This document shows positions 33,562 to 44,822 of a stretch of 64,000 nt of DNA, piece by piece. The stretch covers positions 96,934,477 through 96,998,476 of the forward strand of contig NC_080170.1 of assembly GCF_950295315.1 (NCBI RefSeq). Direction: 5' to 3'. Source of the DNA: Erinaceus europaeus. Its lineage: Eukaryota; Chordata; Mammalia; Eulipotyphla; Erinaceidae. Positions within the stretch are counted from its first letter, which is position 1. The number at the start of each line of letters is the position of its first letter. A program made the translations under genes and the position numbers. The notes beneath the pieces are model-generated. The model made no database searches, was not told the DNA's origin, and saw only the letters and a program-made list of their open reading frames with translations.

Positions 33562-33935
33562 ATGGGATTTGGGCAGCACGTGGCGCAAAGTACAAGGACC
33601 CTCATAAGGATCCTGGTTCCAGCCCCTGGCTCCCCACCTGCAGGGGAGTCTCTTCACAAGAGGTGAAGCAGGTCTGTAGGTGTTTATCTTTTTCTCCCAC
33701 TCTCTGTCTGCCCCTTCTTTCTCCATTTCTTTCTGTCTTATCCAACAATGACAATATCAATAACAACAATAATAACTACAACAATAAAACAAGGGCAACA
33801 AAAAGGGAAAATAAATATTTTAAATATATATTTTTAAAAAAAGAAAAAGAAAAAAGTGGAGCCAGGAGCAATGGATTCATAGTGCCAGCACCAAGTCCCA
33901 ACCATAACCCTGGCAACAATAAAAGAAAGAAAAAA
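33562..33935 (+). mobile_element. SINE type A (long form)
   Basis: 'cagcacgtggcgcaaagtac', 'ccccacctgcaggggagtct', 'aacaataataactacaacaa' and the distal 'agccaggagcaatggattca' module. An A/T-rich expansion separates body and distal module at 33805-33855. Confidence 0.92.
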
Positions 33936-33965
33936 GACAAAAAGTTCACCTAGTCATATGGTCTT

Positions 33966-34138
33966 CTTTAAAAAAAATACTTTATTTTTTAAATGAGGCA
34001 GAGATACAGAGATAGAAAGACACAGACAGAAATCAGAGCACTGCTGAGCTCTGGTTTCTGATGGTGCTAGGGATTAAACCTGGGACCTCAGAGCCTCAGA
34101 CATTAAAGTATTTTGCATAACCTTAAGGCTGGCTCCCT
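33966..34138 (-). mobile_element. SINE type C, minus strand
   Basis: 'atcagagcactgctgagctc', 'tagggattaaacctgggacc' and 'ttttgcataaccttaaggct' are the reverse of the type C hallmarks. Confidence 0.88.
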
Positions 34139-34139
34139 A

Positions 34140-35043
34140 CTAATTACAAGGTTTTCTTAATAATCCACAAGATAGCTTTTTGTTTTTTTGCCTTGCTGTG
34201 TAATATAAATTACTTTGACCATATTATCAGAACAATACCCAACATTAACTCTTACAAGAGAGAGTCTTTAGTGGGGAATTGGAGTGAGAAAAAAAAAAAT
34301 AGAAATAAATGGGGGGGAAACCACATGATTTTTCTGGGAATGGCTGACCTACTCTATTTACTTCATGTGTATATTTTGAATCCTTAAAGGCATATGGAGT
34401 CTCTGAGAAGCTGAATAGTGGAATAAAGTTATAAAGTGAGAAGCATGAGGGAAACAAAACACATTTTACCTTTTACTTTTTTCACTGGTGCTCAAGGCCA
34501 ACATTCCACTGAAAATAATCTTTCATCTTTGGCAAGTATTAATACCAGATGTCAAGCAATTGCACTTATTAGGACTGTGAACATACTGAGAACTCCAAGC
34601 AAGCAAGAGTTCATGCTTAAAATTTCATCTATTTTAGTTCTGGTATAAGAGTCATGAGATAAGTCAGAAGTAAACAGAGATGAAAAAGATGGTGACTTTT
34701 TTCATGAAGCTTCTAAAAAAGGAGTCAAATAAACAAAGTAGTTCAATTTTATAGCAAAAATGTGAAAAAGTTCAGAGAGAACATAGGAAAAGGTCTAGGA
34801 GAAAGTGGTCAGTTTGCTTAGATAAGGCAAAAAGGAAGCTCTACATAGCCCATGATATTCATGTTGATATTTGATGTACATACTGGGGGGAGAAAGGATA
34901 AACTATATTCCAGACAGAGGGAAAAGAATATAAGGCAAAATCATGGATTTTAATGAGATCCGGTATATTGTCACTGTGATCTAATTTAATATCAACACAT
35001 AGCTTTATATAATAAAGTAACTAAGAAAAATATTTCATTCTTC
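34140..35043. other. unique DNA, nothing recognised
   Basis: About 0.9 kb of AT-rich sequence. No repeat or gene signature. Confidence 0.5.
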
Positions 35044-35044
35044 A

Positions 35045-35200
35045 AGACCCCTGCTCCCCACCTGCAGGGGGAAAGCTTCATGAGTGGTGAAGCAGAGCTG
35101 CTGATGTCTCTTTGTCTCTCTCCCTCTCTATCTGCCCCTTATCTCTGGATTTCTGACTGCCTCTATCCAATAAATAAATATAATAATAAAATAAAAAAAC
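35045..35200 (+). mobile_element. SINE type B, head missing
   Basis: Begins at 'ctccccacctgcagggggaa' and continues through the CT body to CCAATAAATAAATATAATAA. The tRNA-like head is lacking (5' truncation). Confidence 0.88.
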
Positions 35201-35336
35201 AATTTCACTCCAAAAGTAATCATTTGCACAAATATATATCAATACATGCATATATGCATATAGTTAGATCAAGAGGTTACACTGTTAATTCACAAGTATA
35301 ATGAATATCCTGTATGGTTATTGTCAAGCCACTTCT
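35201..35336. other. unique DNA
   Basis: Short spacer with TATGCATATATGCATATAG near 35250; nothing else is recognised. Confidence 0.4.
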
Positions 35337-35515
35337 GTTTCCAACTTGGCTCTTCCATGTTCCGACCTGGAGGAGAGTGCTGGCAGACCAGGAGGTGGAC
35401 GCCGGCCATTGCAGTTTGCACCACATGGCTCAGCCAGGTGTGCTACCGCCAGACTCTGGGGGGCTCCGATAAATAAAGGTTTGAATTGCCTCACCACCTC
35501 AAGCCTGGTTCCTGG

Positions 35516-35562
<47 letters not shown>
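35337..35562 (+). mobile_element. LTR-like fragment with (CT)n
   Basis: A GC-rich stretch ending in a polyadenylation-like GATAAATAAAGG (35468-35480), a ~90-bp U5-like part and CCTAACA. That layout resembles the 3' end of a retroviral LTR. A (CT)n expansion fills 35519-35558. No TSD, primer-binding site or gene is seen, so the call is tentative. Confidence 0.4.
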
Positions 35563-36088
35563 ACATCCCCCTGCTGGGTGTATGGATCAAGCTTGTTTAT
35601 GGAGAGCAGAAGGTAGGAGTTCTGACTTCTGAAGCTGCTTCTCCACTGAGCATGGGTGTTGACAGGTTGATCCATACCCCCATTCTGTTTCTATCTTTCC
35701 CTAGTGGACCAGAGCACTGGAGTTGCAAGGGTCCAGGACACATTGGTAAGATCATCTGCCCAGAGAAGTTGGGGTGGAGTCATGGTAGCATCTGCAGCCT
35801 GGTATCTGGAAGATGGCATGACCTAAGTTGAGACAAGATGGTTAATGAATAGGAACCAGAAAGTAGGATCAGAGCAGATGAGATTAGGGATTGTAGGGTA
35901 GAAGAAAGCTAGGGAAATCATTTAAGGTATGTTCCTGGAGGCATACAACTATAATAGTTTTGCTTGAGTTTGGTAACTAACCTGAGGTTGGATGAGAATG
36001 TTGCCTGAGAGAATGGTGTCAGAGTGGAGCATCAGACTTGAAGAGTTGTGAGGTTGACTTCTCAGGCTGGTATCTCAGGTTACAGTAA
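35563..36088 (-). mobile_element. L1-tailed retroposon, variant 3
   Basis: The first 260 bp match the shared 3' block ('gcagaaggtaggagttctga', 'actgagcatgggtgttgaca', 'ccaggacacattggtaagat'). Beyond 35810 the sequence ('gatggcatgacctaagttga' onward) is unlike variant 1 or 2. It is either more diverged or a third kind of upstream part. Confidence 0.6.
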
Positions 36089-36089
36089 G

Positions 36090-36443
36090 ATAGGATTTAT
36101 TTTAATTTAATATACAATTCAAAAATGCATTTAATTCAACCGTTCATTTAGCACTATGGAAAACTGAGGTCTAAGGAAATGAAGGACCAGGGCTACATAA
36201 CTACGACTGAATATAACTTTCCTGTACTCATAAAATGTTAAATGTGCTGAGAACAGTGGAGGGCTTCTAGCCTAGATCTTTGCTGCCTAAAGGGCTTCAT
36301 ATATTATGCCTCACTAGAGGAAAGTAATATCAAATATTACAGGAATCAAAATAATATATTGACTCTAATATCCTGCATGTATTATATACTACATAATTAC
36401 TCATATTCTTTCAGTTCATACATAATGGTACCTTTATATATTC
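36090..36443. other. unique DNA, nothing recognised
   Basis: AT-rich spacer between two L1-tailed copies. Confidence 0.45.
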
Positions 36444-36444
36444 T

Positions 36445-37520
36445 TTTTTAAAAATTTCTATTTATAAAAAGGAAACACAGACAAAAACCATAGGATAACA
36501 GGGGTACAACACGCAATTCCCACCACCAGAACTCCATATCCCTTCCCCTCTGCTGATAGTTTTTCTATTCTTTATCCCTCTGAGAGGAGTCATTATGCGG
36601 TACAGAAGTTCTGGCTTCTATAATTACTTCCCAGCTGAACATGGACATTGACAGGTCATACTCCCAGCCTGTCTCTCTCTTTCCCTACTAGGATGGGGCT
36701 CTGGGGAAGGAGGGCTCCAGGACACATTGGTGAGGTCCTCTGCCCAGAGAAGTCTGGTTGGCATCATATTAGCATCTGGAACCTGGTGGCTGAAAATAGA
36801 GTTAACATATATAACTAAAAAAATTGTTGACTAATCATGAACCTAAAGGCTGGAATAGTGCAGATGAAGAGTTGGGGGGGTCTCCATTTTGTTTATAGTT
36901 AGTAAACTATTTTAGTTATATTCCAAAGAGCCCATAACTATACTAGTTTTCTGTTTTGTTTTGTTTTGTTTTTTCCTGAGCCTAACATCTGATATGCAGG
37001 TGGATCCAAGCTATTGTCTAGGGAGATGACGTCATGGCTGGGAAAAGGACCAGAAAGCTAGATCAGGGAATAAAGTAGCTCCCAAATATGGGAAAGGTGT
37101 ATACATATTGTTGACTATAAACCCCATCAATTTGATGTGATCTGGGGCCCATATTCAGCTTAGGAGCCTATGTGACCTCTGTATCCCTGTAGATCTGAGC
37201 TCACATTCTGTGGTCATAAGTAGGAAGGCCCCAAGTTGCCCCAATTTCAGGACCCATCTTCCTCAGGTGTAGCATAAAGTATGTTGTCCATCCTCCCTTC
37301 AGAGGATAGAACATTCTCTATCATTGTTGATCCATGTGGAGGGCAAAGTCCTATGGGAGCCCACAAAAGGGTCTGTTGTGTTGTTCCTGATAGAGATGAC
37401 TGGTAACAATGGAGAGAGGGATTTATTCAAGGTCTAGGCCCATCTTGTCTGTTTGGGAATCTCAGGACTCCCCAACTAGAGCCCCAGCTGATGGGGTGAC
37501 CTGATAGTGACTATGAATAA
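36445..37520 (-). mobile_element. variant-1 L1-tailed retroposon, apparently full length
   Basis: On the minus strand it starts near 'tagtcactatcaggtcaccc' (37515) and ends with 'ttgtaccc...tatggtttttgtct' and an A-rich tail at 36445. It is about 1.08 kb. The 3' ~430 bp match the L1 variant-2 3' UTR. The upstream ~640 bp do not and have no long ORF. The copy at 40894-41990 starts at the same base within a few nucleotides, so this looks like a discrete non-autonomous element, not a random truncation. Confidence 0.75.
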
Positions 37521-37587
37521 ATACCATATGGCTTATTATGTAGTACTGACTTAAGTCAGGTAGTGTATTTTCTATAAATAAAAATCA

Positions 37588-37805
37588 AGGGGGCAGGCGG
37601 TGGCGCACCTGGTTGAGCACACATATTACAGTGCACAAAGATCCAGGTTCAAGCCTCCAGTCCCCAACTGCAGATAGGAGGCTTCATGAATGGTGAAGCA
37701 GTGCTTCAGGTCTCTCTCTCTCTCTCTTGCTCCCTCTTTTCTTCTCCCCTGCTCCTCTCAATTTCTCTCTGTCTCTATCTAATAAATAAATAAATAAAAA
37801 TTTAA
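37588..37805 (+). mobile_element. SINE type B
   Basis: 'gggcaggcggtggcgcacct', 'ggttgagcacacatattaca', 'gtctctatctaataaataaa'. The copy is almost complete and only mildly diverged. Confidence 0.93.
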
Positions 37806-37950
37806 AAATCAACATGTTCTATCTGTGTTAACAGTGCTTCAACAGTAGGTATTATATAGTATCATAATGTTATATATTATCATACTATATTAATTTGTGG
37901 TACGTAAAACCTATGTGTAATTAAAGGACATAATGAACCACTGGTAATTG

Positions 37951-38245
37951 TTTTTTTAATATTTTTTATATTTATTATTTATTTATTTATTCCCTTTTGT
38001 TGCCCTTGTTGTTTTATTGTTGTAGTTATTATTGTTGTCATTGTTGTTGGATAGGACAGAGAGAAAATGGAGAGGGGAGGGGGAAGACAGACAGAGGGAG
38101 AGAAAGACAGACACCTGCAGACCTGTTTCACCGCTTGTGAAGCGACACCCCTGCAGGTGGGGAGCCAGGCTTGAACCAGGATCCTTATGCGGGTCCTTGT
38201 GCTTAGCACCACCTGCGCTTAACCCGCTGCGCTACAACCCGACTC
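37951..38245 (-). mobile_element. SINE type A, minus strand
   Basis: TTGTTGCC...ATTATTGTTG tail at the left, 'cctgcagacctgtttcaccg' core, head 'gcgctacaacccgactcc' at the right. TGGTAATTGTT flanks both sides (about 37940-37950 and 38246-38256). Confidence 0.95.
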
Positions 38246-38259
38246 CTGGTAATTGTTAT

Positions 38260-38373
38260 TTTAAATTGAGCACTCCTCAGCTAACTTTTGGTGGTACTAG
38301 GGATTTATTCTGGGACCTCAGAGCCACACGAATAAAAGTTTCTGCATAACCACTGTGCTTTCTCCCCTAGCAA
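38260..38373 (-). mobile_element. SINE type C, minus strand
   Basis: 'gagcactcctcagctaactt', 'tagggatttattctgggacc' and 'ttctgcataaccactgtgct'. Confidence 0.8.
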
Positions 38374-38374
38374 T

Positions 38375-39061
38375 TTCTTTTAGAATTAATCATCAGAAGA
38401 AGCTTCTTTGAGGTTAGGATATTTGAATTCAGATGCAGAGCTAAGTAGAGGTTAGTCAGAATGGTTAGTGGTGGACATGGAAGTGGGAACTTCCAGCAGA
38501 GGAATAGCAGAGACAGAGATCTTGTCATGTTTCAGATTCTAAAATGAAGTTATTGCAAGTTTGAAAACTAGTGATGACTGATGAACGATGAAACTGAAGA
38601 AGTCAGGAACCAGATCACCAAAGGCCTTATAGGTGATTGAATCGTATTCCAGGTTTAATGGGCAGCTCTCAATGCTCCTATCAACAGAGACATTACTATG
38701 ATGCAATTTATACTTTTAAAATGATCAGTATTTCTGATGAGCATCTGATAATAACTAGAGTTAATGTGCACAACAGATGTGTAACAACTAAGCCTTGATG
38801 GGAGATTATGCACAAATTTTTAAGTTTGCAAGTTCAGCAACAAGTAAGAAGAAAGACTTCAAAAGTACAGCCAGACAAATGCAGAATTACTACTTACTTT
38901 CCAAACTTGTATCCCTGACACACTCCATTCCTTTTTCTTGTTCTACACATAACATCCTTTTTCAATGACTAAATACTGCATTTCATGTCTGGATTTTTAT
39001 CTTGTCTTTTAGTATTTTTATAGCTGTGATAACTTTGACAATTTTTAGTATACAGTTATAC
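38375..39061. other. unique DNA, nothing recognised
   Basis: No repeat or gene signature. Open frames are all short. Confidence 0.5.
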
Positions 39062-39062
39062 T

Positions 39063-39256
39063 TTTTTTAAATAAATCTTTATTTATCTATCTATTATTGA
39101 AGAGGGACAAGGATAAATTGACAGGGGAGACACCTGCAGACCTGCTTTACCACTTGTGAAGTTTTCCCCCTGCAGGTGGGAAACAGGGCCTTGAACCTGG
39201 GTCCTTGGACACTGTAATGTGTGTGCTTAACCAGGTGCACCACTGCCTGGCCCCAA
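39063..39256 (-). mobile_element. SINE type B, minus strand
   Basis: 'aataaatctttatttatcta', 'agacctgctttaccacttgt', 'ccccctgcaggtgggaaaca', 'aggtgcaccactgcctggcc'. Confidence 0.92.
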
Positions 39257-40136
39257 TTCTATTTTCAGTGCTTGCTTACAGAAATAAATGGTGAATGAAT
39301 ATTATAAATTGAAATTTGGATTTTACTCTATACAAAGAATACTAATCAATTATAACATCATTTAAGTGGTAAACAAAATCTGAAACTTCACTATTAATCT
39401 TTTTGTTAGTTCCATTTAACTAGATTCTTCTATCAGTTTTTATAGTTTGTCTTTCCTTTTGTCATATCATCATTTTCTCACCCAATTGAAATTATTAGTG
39501 TTCAATAACTGCTTACAACACTTCAAAGTTAAACACAAGACAATGCAATATGCTTATGCATTAAATACACTGTCTATCTTTTTGTAGAGTTCTTCTGGGA
39601 CTTTATTTATTTATTTATTTATTTATTTATTTGAGTTTTTATTTGACTATTGACCACTCTGCTTTTGGCCCAACTTTTATTTCTGGAATAAATAAGCTGT
39701 CAAATAATTGTTTTTTTTAATAGTTTGTACATGTACAATATTTCTCAGCTTTCCACATAACAATTGTTATTAACTGTTCTATTAAATGTCATCAACTTAC
39801 CCAAATTGTCTCTTGCTGTCTTATAGTCCCTAAAATTTATTAATATTCATGTTTGTTCTCCTGGGGTTTATATTGCTAAAGCTGGGTATTTGTGGTCTTC
39901 CTACTGGGATTCATTTGACCTTAAAATAACACACATTATCAGAAGAGAACATATCTGAACTGGATATAGTATACCAAAAAAAAAAACAACTAAGGCATTA
40001 GGACACTATGTTTATGTTTACCTTCTTAAATTATTTCTATAGCAACAAACAATACTCTATCATATCTAATGTTTTTAAAGATCTGGATTGATGTCTGTCT
40101 ATGTAGTAAGCTGAGCAGATAAAACTTGGCTAAACG
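39257..40136. other. unique DNA with (TTTA)n
   Basis: Mostly unique. A (TTTA)n run lies at 39602-39632 and an A-run at 39976-39987. No gene is supported. Confidence 0.5.
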
Positions 40137-40137
40137 A

Positions 40138-40390
40138 GGAGTCAGGCAGTAGCGCAGCGGGTTAAGCACAGGTGGCGCAAAGCGGCAAGGACCGGCATAA
40201 GGATACCAGTTCGAGCCCCCGGCTCCCCACCTGCAGGGGGGTTGCTTCACAGGCGGTGAAGGAGGTCTGCAGATACCTATCTTTCTCTCCCCTTCACTGT
40301 CTTCCCCTCCTCTCTCCATTTCTCTCTGTTCTAACAACAACAACATCAATAACAACAACAGGCAACAAAAGGGAATAAATAAAAAAAATT
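40138..40390 (+). mobile_element. SINE type A
   Basis: Near-complete young copy: 'agtcaggcagtagcgcagcg' (A box region), 'ccagttcgagcccccggctc' (B box GTTCGAGCC), 'ggcaacaaaagggaataaat'. One of the best guides to the family consensus here. Confidence 0.95.
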
Positions 40391-40892
40391 GACAAAACTA
40401 TCAACTGGAGTTGTTTATTATTTTTTCTGTTACTGCCATTCTGTTTTCCTTCCCATGAGTAAAACTTAACTGAATCCTTTGTCTTAATCTTTGAAGACTG
40501 TGTTCTCTGTTACCTGTCACCATTGGAAATGGTTTGAATCAACATATCTTTTCAGTTTTTATTGGCATTGACTCAAAGCATAATTCTCTATGAATACTGA
40601 TAATTTACTAAGGGAGTTGAAAATGTCTAAAAGTCCTCAAGAAAAATTTTAAGAAATATATTTTAAATGGTGGTTATTCAGATGTAGATTTGGACAAGAC
40701 CTTGTCTAGGTTTCAGTAAATTTCTTTCCTAGTCCTCCTTACCTCAAACCAGCTAAGGCTACCCTGCCATGCCAGTCCTAGGAAGAAGAATCATGCTCAG
40801 ATCAAATACCTTCAAGAGAAAAGTAAAAAAAGCAAGGACTGCAAAAGTTGAACTTTTTTTGGGCAAGAGATTGGCATACTTTAATGACAACT
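40391..40892. other. unique DNA, nothing recognised
   Basis: About 0.5 kb before the next retroposon. No feature is seen. Confidence 0.45.
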
Positions 40893-40893
40893 C

Positions 40894-41990
40894 TTTAGTT
40901 ACTATCAGGCCACCCCATCAGCTAGGACCCTAGTTGGGGAGTCCTGAGATTCCCAAACAGACATGATGGGCCTAAACCTCAAATAAATCCCTCTCTCTAT
41001 TGTTACCGGTCATCTCTATCAGGAACAACAAAATAGACCCCTTTGTGTGCCCCACATAGGACCTTGCCTTCAACTTGGATCAACAATGGTAGAGAATGTT
41101 CCAGCCTCCGAAGGGAGGATGTACAACATACTCTATGCTACACCTGAGGAAGATGGATCCTGAAATTGGGGCAGCTTGGAATGTTCCTAGTCATGACCAC
41201 AGAATGTGAGCTCAGATCTACAGGAATGCAGAGGTCATGTAGGCTCCTAAGCTGAATATGGGCCACAGACCAAATCAAATTGATAGCGTTTATAGTCAAC
41301 AATATTTATAGTCCTTTCCCATATTTGGGAGCTACTCTCTTCCCTGATCTAGCTTTCTGTTCCTTTTCCAGCCTTGACATCATCTCCCCAGACAATAATT
41401 TGGATACACCTGCATATCAGATTTCAGGCTCAGGGGAAAATAAAAAACTAGTATAACCACAGGCCCCTTGGAATGTAACTAAAATATGCCTAGTAGCTAT
41501 CTACAAAATGGAGGACCCCCCCCAACTCTTCATCTGCACTATTCCAGCCTTTAAGTTCATGATTGGTCAACAATTTGTTTGGCTTTGTGTGTTAATTCTT
41601 TTTTCAACCACCAGGTTCCAGATGCTAGCATGATGCCGACCAGACTTCCCTGGACAGACAACCCCACCAATATATCCTGGAGCTCAGCTTCCCTAGAGCC
41701 CTACCCTACTAGGGAAAGAGAGAGGCAGACTGAGAGTATGGATCAACCTGTCAATGCCCATGTTCAGTGGGGAAGCAATTACAGAAGCCAGACCTTCCAC
41801 CTTCTGCATCCCACAATGACCTTGGGTCCATACTCCCAGAGGGTTAAAGAATAGGAAAGCTATCAGGGGAGGAGATGGGACATGGAGGTCTGGTGGTGGG
41901 AATTGTGTGGAGTTGTACCCCTCTTATCCTATGGCTTTGTCGATGTTTCCTTTTTATAAATAAAGTAATAATAATAATAAATAAAAATAA
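40894..41990 (+). mobile_element. variant-1 L1-tailed retroposon, second copy
   Basis: Begins at TAGTTACTATCAGG, shares the whole upstream part with 36880-37520 ('gagtcctgagattcccaaac', 'gtcatctctatcaggaacaa', 'ctcccaaatatgg'-type text) and then the common 3' block. The tail is (AATAAA/TAA)-rich to about 42005. A C-run at 41517-41524 marks the junction of the two parts. It is opposite in orientation to the copy 3.4 kb away. Its frames do not form a protein. Confidence 0.75.
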
Positions 41991-42117
41991 ATAAAATAAA
42001 ATAAATGGAATGAGATTGATAGTGCATCACTTATATAAATTTAAATACATTTGCAGTAAAATATTCTGTAGACTTCATGTACATTGAATTACACAAATCA
42101 AATACATTAGTATATGT

Positions 42118-42378
42118 GGGCCAGCAAGATATCTCACCTAGATAGTGTTTTTCTTTGTCATAGGCACAACATAGTTTTGAGCACAGCCCTCATCTCCCTG
42201 AAGAAAGCTTTGGTACTGTGGTGTCTTTTTTTTTTTTAACTTCTTTATTGGGGGATTGATGTTTTACATTCGACAGTAAATACAATCGTGCTGTGGTGTC
42301 TTTCTGTCTCTATCTCTGTCTCAAGATAGCAGAAAAAGTTAACCTAGAACAGTGAAGCCCAGTGATGGTCAAATTAAA
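42118..42378 (+). mobile_element. SINE type D-like, split by L1 tail
   Basis: 'gggccagcaagatatctcac' and 'gctttggtactgtggtgtct' at the left; CT-rich body, then 'gaagcccagtgatggtcaaa' at the right. A short L1 3' end interrupts it. Confidence 0.65.
42228..42288 (-). mobile_element. very short L1 3' end insertion
   Basis: Poly-T then 'cttctttattgggggattga' and 'gttttacattcgacagtaaa', the reverse of the short-type L1 3' end. CTGTGGTGTCTTT is duplicated at both edges (about 42215-42227 and 42291-42303). Only ~60 bp of L1 were copied. Confidence 0.9.
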
Positions 42379-42379
42379 A

Positions 42380-43144
42380 AAAAACTTTAAGGGTCTTGCC
42401 TTGGTTGTAGGAAACAGAACTGACTACAGGAAGTGAGAGGAAAATAACAAAATTTCTAAAAATCAAGAAGCATACTACTTGAACACATAATAATATACTA
42501 TAGGCGAAGGAGTATGACTACCTAATTTTCAGCCCATTCAAAAGTAAATACATAAACACAATTAAAATGACAGCTACAGTAAATATTCAAGCAAACAAAC
42601 TTATGTTAGCAATTTAATTTGATCTCTGAGCCACCAGTTTGAACATCCATATTTACATATTGTCTCCAGGAGCTGTCTCTGAAAGTGATAGAAAATTGCA
42701 GAGCTTTGAAAAAGAAAAAGAAAAGAAAAGAAAAAAAACGATGGTAGGAGAATCAGAGGCAGTGGCTTATGAGGAGAAAAAGGTAAGAAAAAGAGGGGAG
42801 GGTAGGGAGAAGGGAAAGGAAGGGAGGGTAGGGTCAGAAATAGACCAAATTTGCCTTTAACAACTATTGTACAATAGTAAAGACTTCCTATATTGCCATA
42901 GTGACATGCAAGGTGTTTTTAAGTTGTCTAATTAGTCTCTAAATTGTTACTGTAAATTCTTTCTACATATACTTGGTGGTCATAGGTATGGTGTTTAGAC
43001 CTATACTTATTCCCAACAGAGAATAAATTTTTCTATGTAAAGCTGAATCAGCATTATATTCTGGATTCTCTATAACCTCTGATCTGTATAGTTAAGAGGA
43101 GACTTACTAAGTCTTTCAAAGGAAAAATAAGTTGTGAAATGGCT
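42380..43144. other. unique DNA with purine-rich patch
   Basis: Unique sequence. 42695-42836 is mostly A and G (AAAAGAAAAGAAAAG, then GGGAGGGTAGGG). An 73-codon frame across it is Lys/Glu-rich only because of this bias. Confidence 0.5.
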
Positions 43145-43145
43145 G

Positions 43146-43402
43146 AGGGAAGCCATGCAGTGGCACACCTAGTTAAATGCATGTGTTACCATGACTCAGT
43201 TATAAGGACTCAGGTTTAAGCCTGTGGTCCCCACCTGCAGGGGGAAAGCTTCAGCAATGGTGAAGCAGTGCTGCAAGGATCTCTCTCTTTCTCTCTCTCC
43301 ACCCCTTCTCTCTCTCTCACTCTCTCTCTCCCCCATCTCTTTTCTCTCTCAGTTTCTCTCTGTCCTATCAGATAAAATTATTTTTAAAATAAATTAATAA
43401 GA
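43146..43402 (+). mobile_element. SINE type B
   Basis: 'gccatgcagtggcacaccta', 'ggtccccacctgcaggggga', an expanded CT-rich body (43280-43345), then 'ctgtcctatcagataaaatt'. Confidence 0.88.
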
Positions 43403-44636
43403 AAAAGTCTTACAATGTCCAGTAGTTCATCATTTATTATTAGTGTAATGTACTAATTCCAAACAGCAGTGTACATGAAATCTACCTGCCCAACATTAAC
43501 AGACCTAAAATTGCATTGCCCATTGAGTAGCTTGGAAAACATAATGATAGAGGTTATTTATAAAACTACCTCCTCCCCCTTCCATCCCCCCCCAAAAAAA
43601 AAGAACTCAATTTAAGGACAATTTTAAAGACAAAGAAAAACAAAAACCTTCTACACCAAGTCTTGCACCAAGATATAACCAGGGGCATATAAAAATACAG
43701 ACTTTCTATAGAATATATTGTAGATACCAGAAATCATGCGCTAGAGTTTCTTTTTTCTTTAAGTGGTCAAGAAGTTGTGGAGCAAACAGGCAATATCTTT
43801 CAAAAGATCCATGAAACATGACTTCTTGAAAAGGTAGGAATTTAGCCTACACACATTGAAAATCATTTTCTTCACTAAAACGCTAAACCAGTAAAGCTAT
43901 TTCCTCTCATTTTATATTCTTTTCCTCTAGAATAGCCTCTTTCCATCATTTGGCAAATTTGGAGTAAAGATTAATATAATTGTGTCCCTCTGTATTCATG
44001 AAAATATCAAAAACATGTATATATAGCCCCTGTTTCAAATGAAAGAAATTGTGTTTGTAGTATAATCTTCCAAGTCCTGCTTTATTGAGTTAACACATGC
44101 TACTCATTAGGACTCCTCTGTAAAATTGTCTTCTAAAAGATTGTGGTTAAAAAAATAAACTACACACATAGTTTTATTTTTATGTTTTAAATTAAGTCAG
44201 TATATTTTATGAATCATTTTGTTCTCTGGCTCATGATGAAACTGATTTCTCAAACTTTAAATCAGATTAATAATCATGAACAATGGTCATTTAATTTACC
44301 CTTAAAGTCTAAATTAACCTTTTAAGTTAAAACTGTATTGTGATTAGTGCCCAAGGCTATTGTTTAGAACAGTGAATCTCTGTAAATTATATTTCAAAGT
44401 AAGGCCATTCTTTCTAGCAGTACTTTTGAAAGCTAACTTTAATTGAATGGTAAACATAGATGATGAAATCTTGGATTGCAAATATAATTACATTAAGTAC
44501 ATTTAGATACACTAACTATGATTTTTTTTTTCAAGTTTTGGGTTGAACTATTAAACTTTATTCTAGTCCATATTTAAGAGAGATTTGATTCATGAGTTAT
44601 TCAGAAATCTAAATAATAGGCTATTGGTACTATTTG
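43403..44636. other. unique DNA, nothing recognised
   Basis: About 1.2 kb of AT-rich sequence with no recognised repeat. A CCCCCCCCAAAAAAAAA patch lies near 43588-43604. Confidence 0.5.
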
Positions 44637-44637
44637 T

Positions 44638-44822
44638 TAATTATTTATTTATTTATTTAGGAGGGAGATAAGGAGAAATTGGAAAGGAATTAGAGAGAGA
44701 GAGAGACCTACAACACTGCTCCTGAAGCTTCTCCTATATGGGTGAGAACTGAGGACTCAATATGGATCTTTAAGCATTGTAACATGTGCACTCAACCAAG
44801 TGTGCCACTGCCCAGCCCCTAT
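44638..44822 (-). mobile_element. SINE type B, minus strand
   Basis: 'aattatttatttatttattt', 'agacctacaacactgctcct', 'ccaagtgtgccactgcccag'. The core is more diverged than in other copies. Confidence 0.85.

Noticed and set aside
33190..33726. Open frames rich in Lys/Glu/Gly or Ser/Phe/Leu/Pro
   Set aside because: They are translations of the (GGAA)n microsatellite.
35301..35831. 176-codon frame
   Set aside because: It crosses an LTR-like end, a (CT)n repeat and an L1-tailed retroposon. A single protein across these is not credible.
40138..40225. tRNA gene suggested by A- and B-box-like motifs
   Set aside because: This is the tRNA-derived head of a type A SINE; the same text recurs many times with SINE bodies attached.
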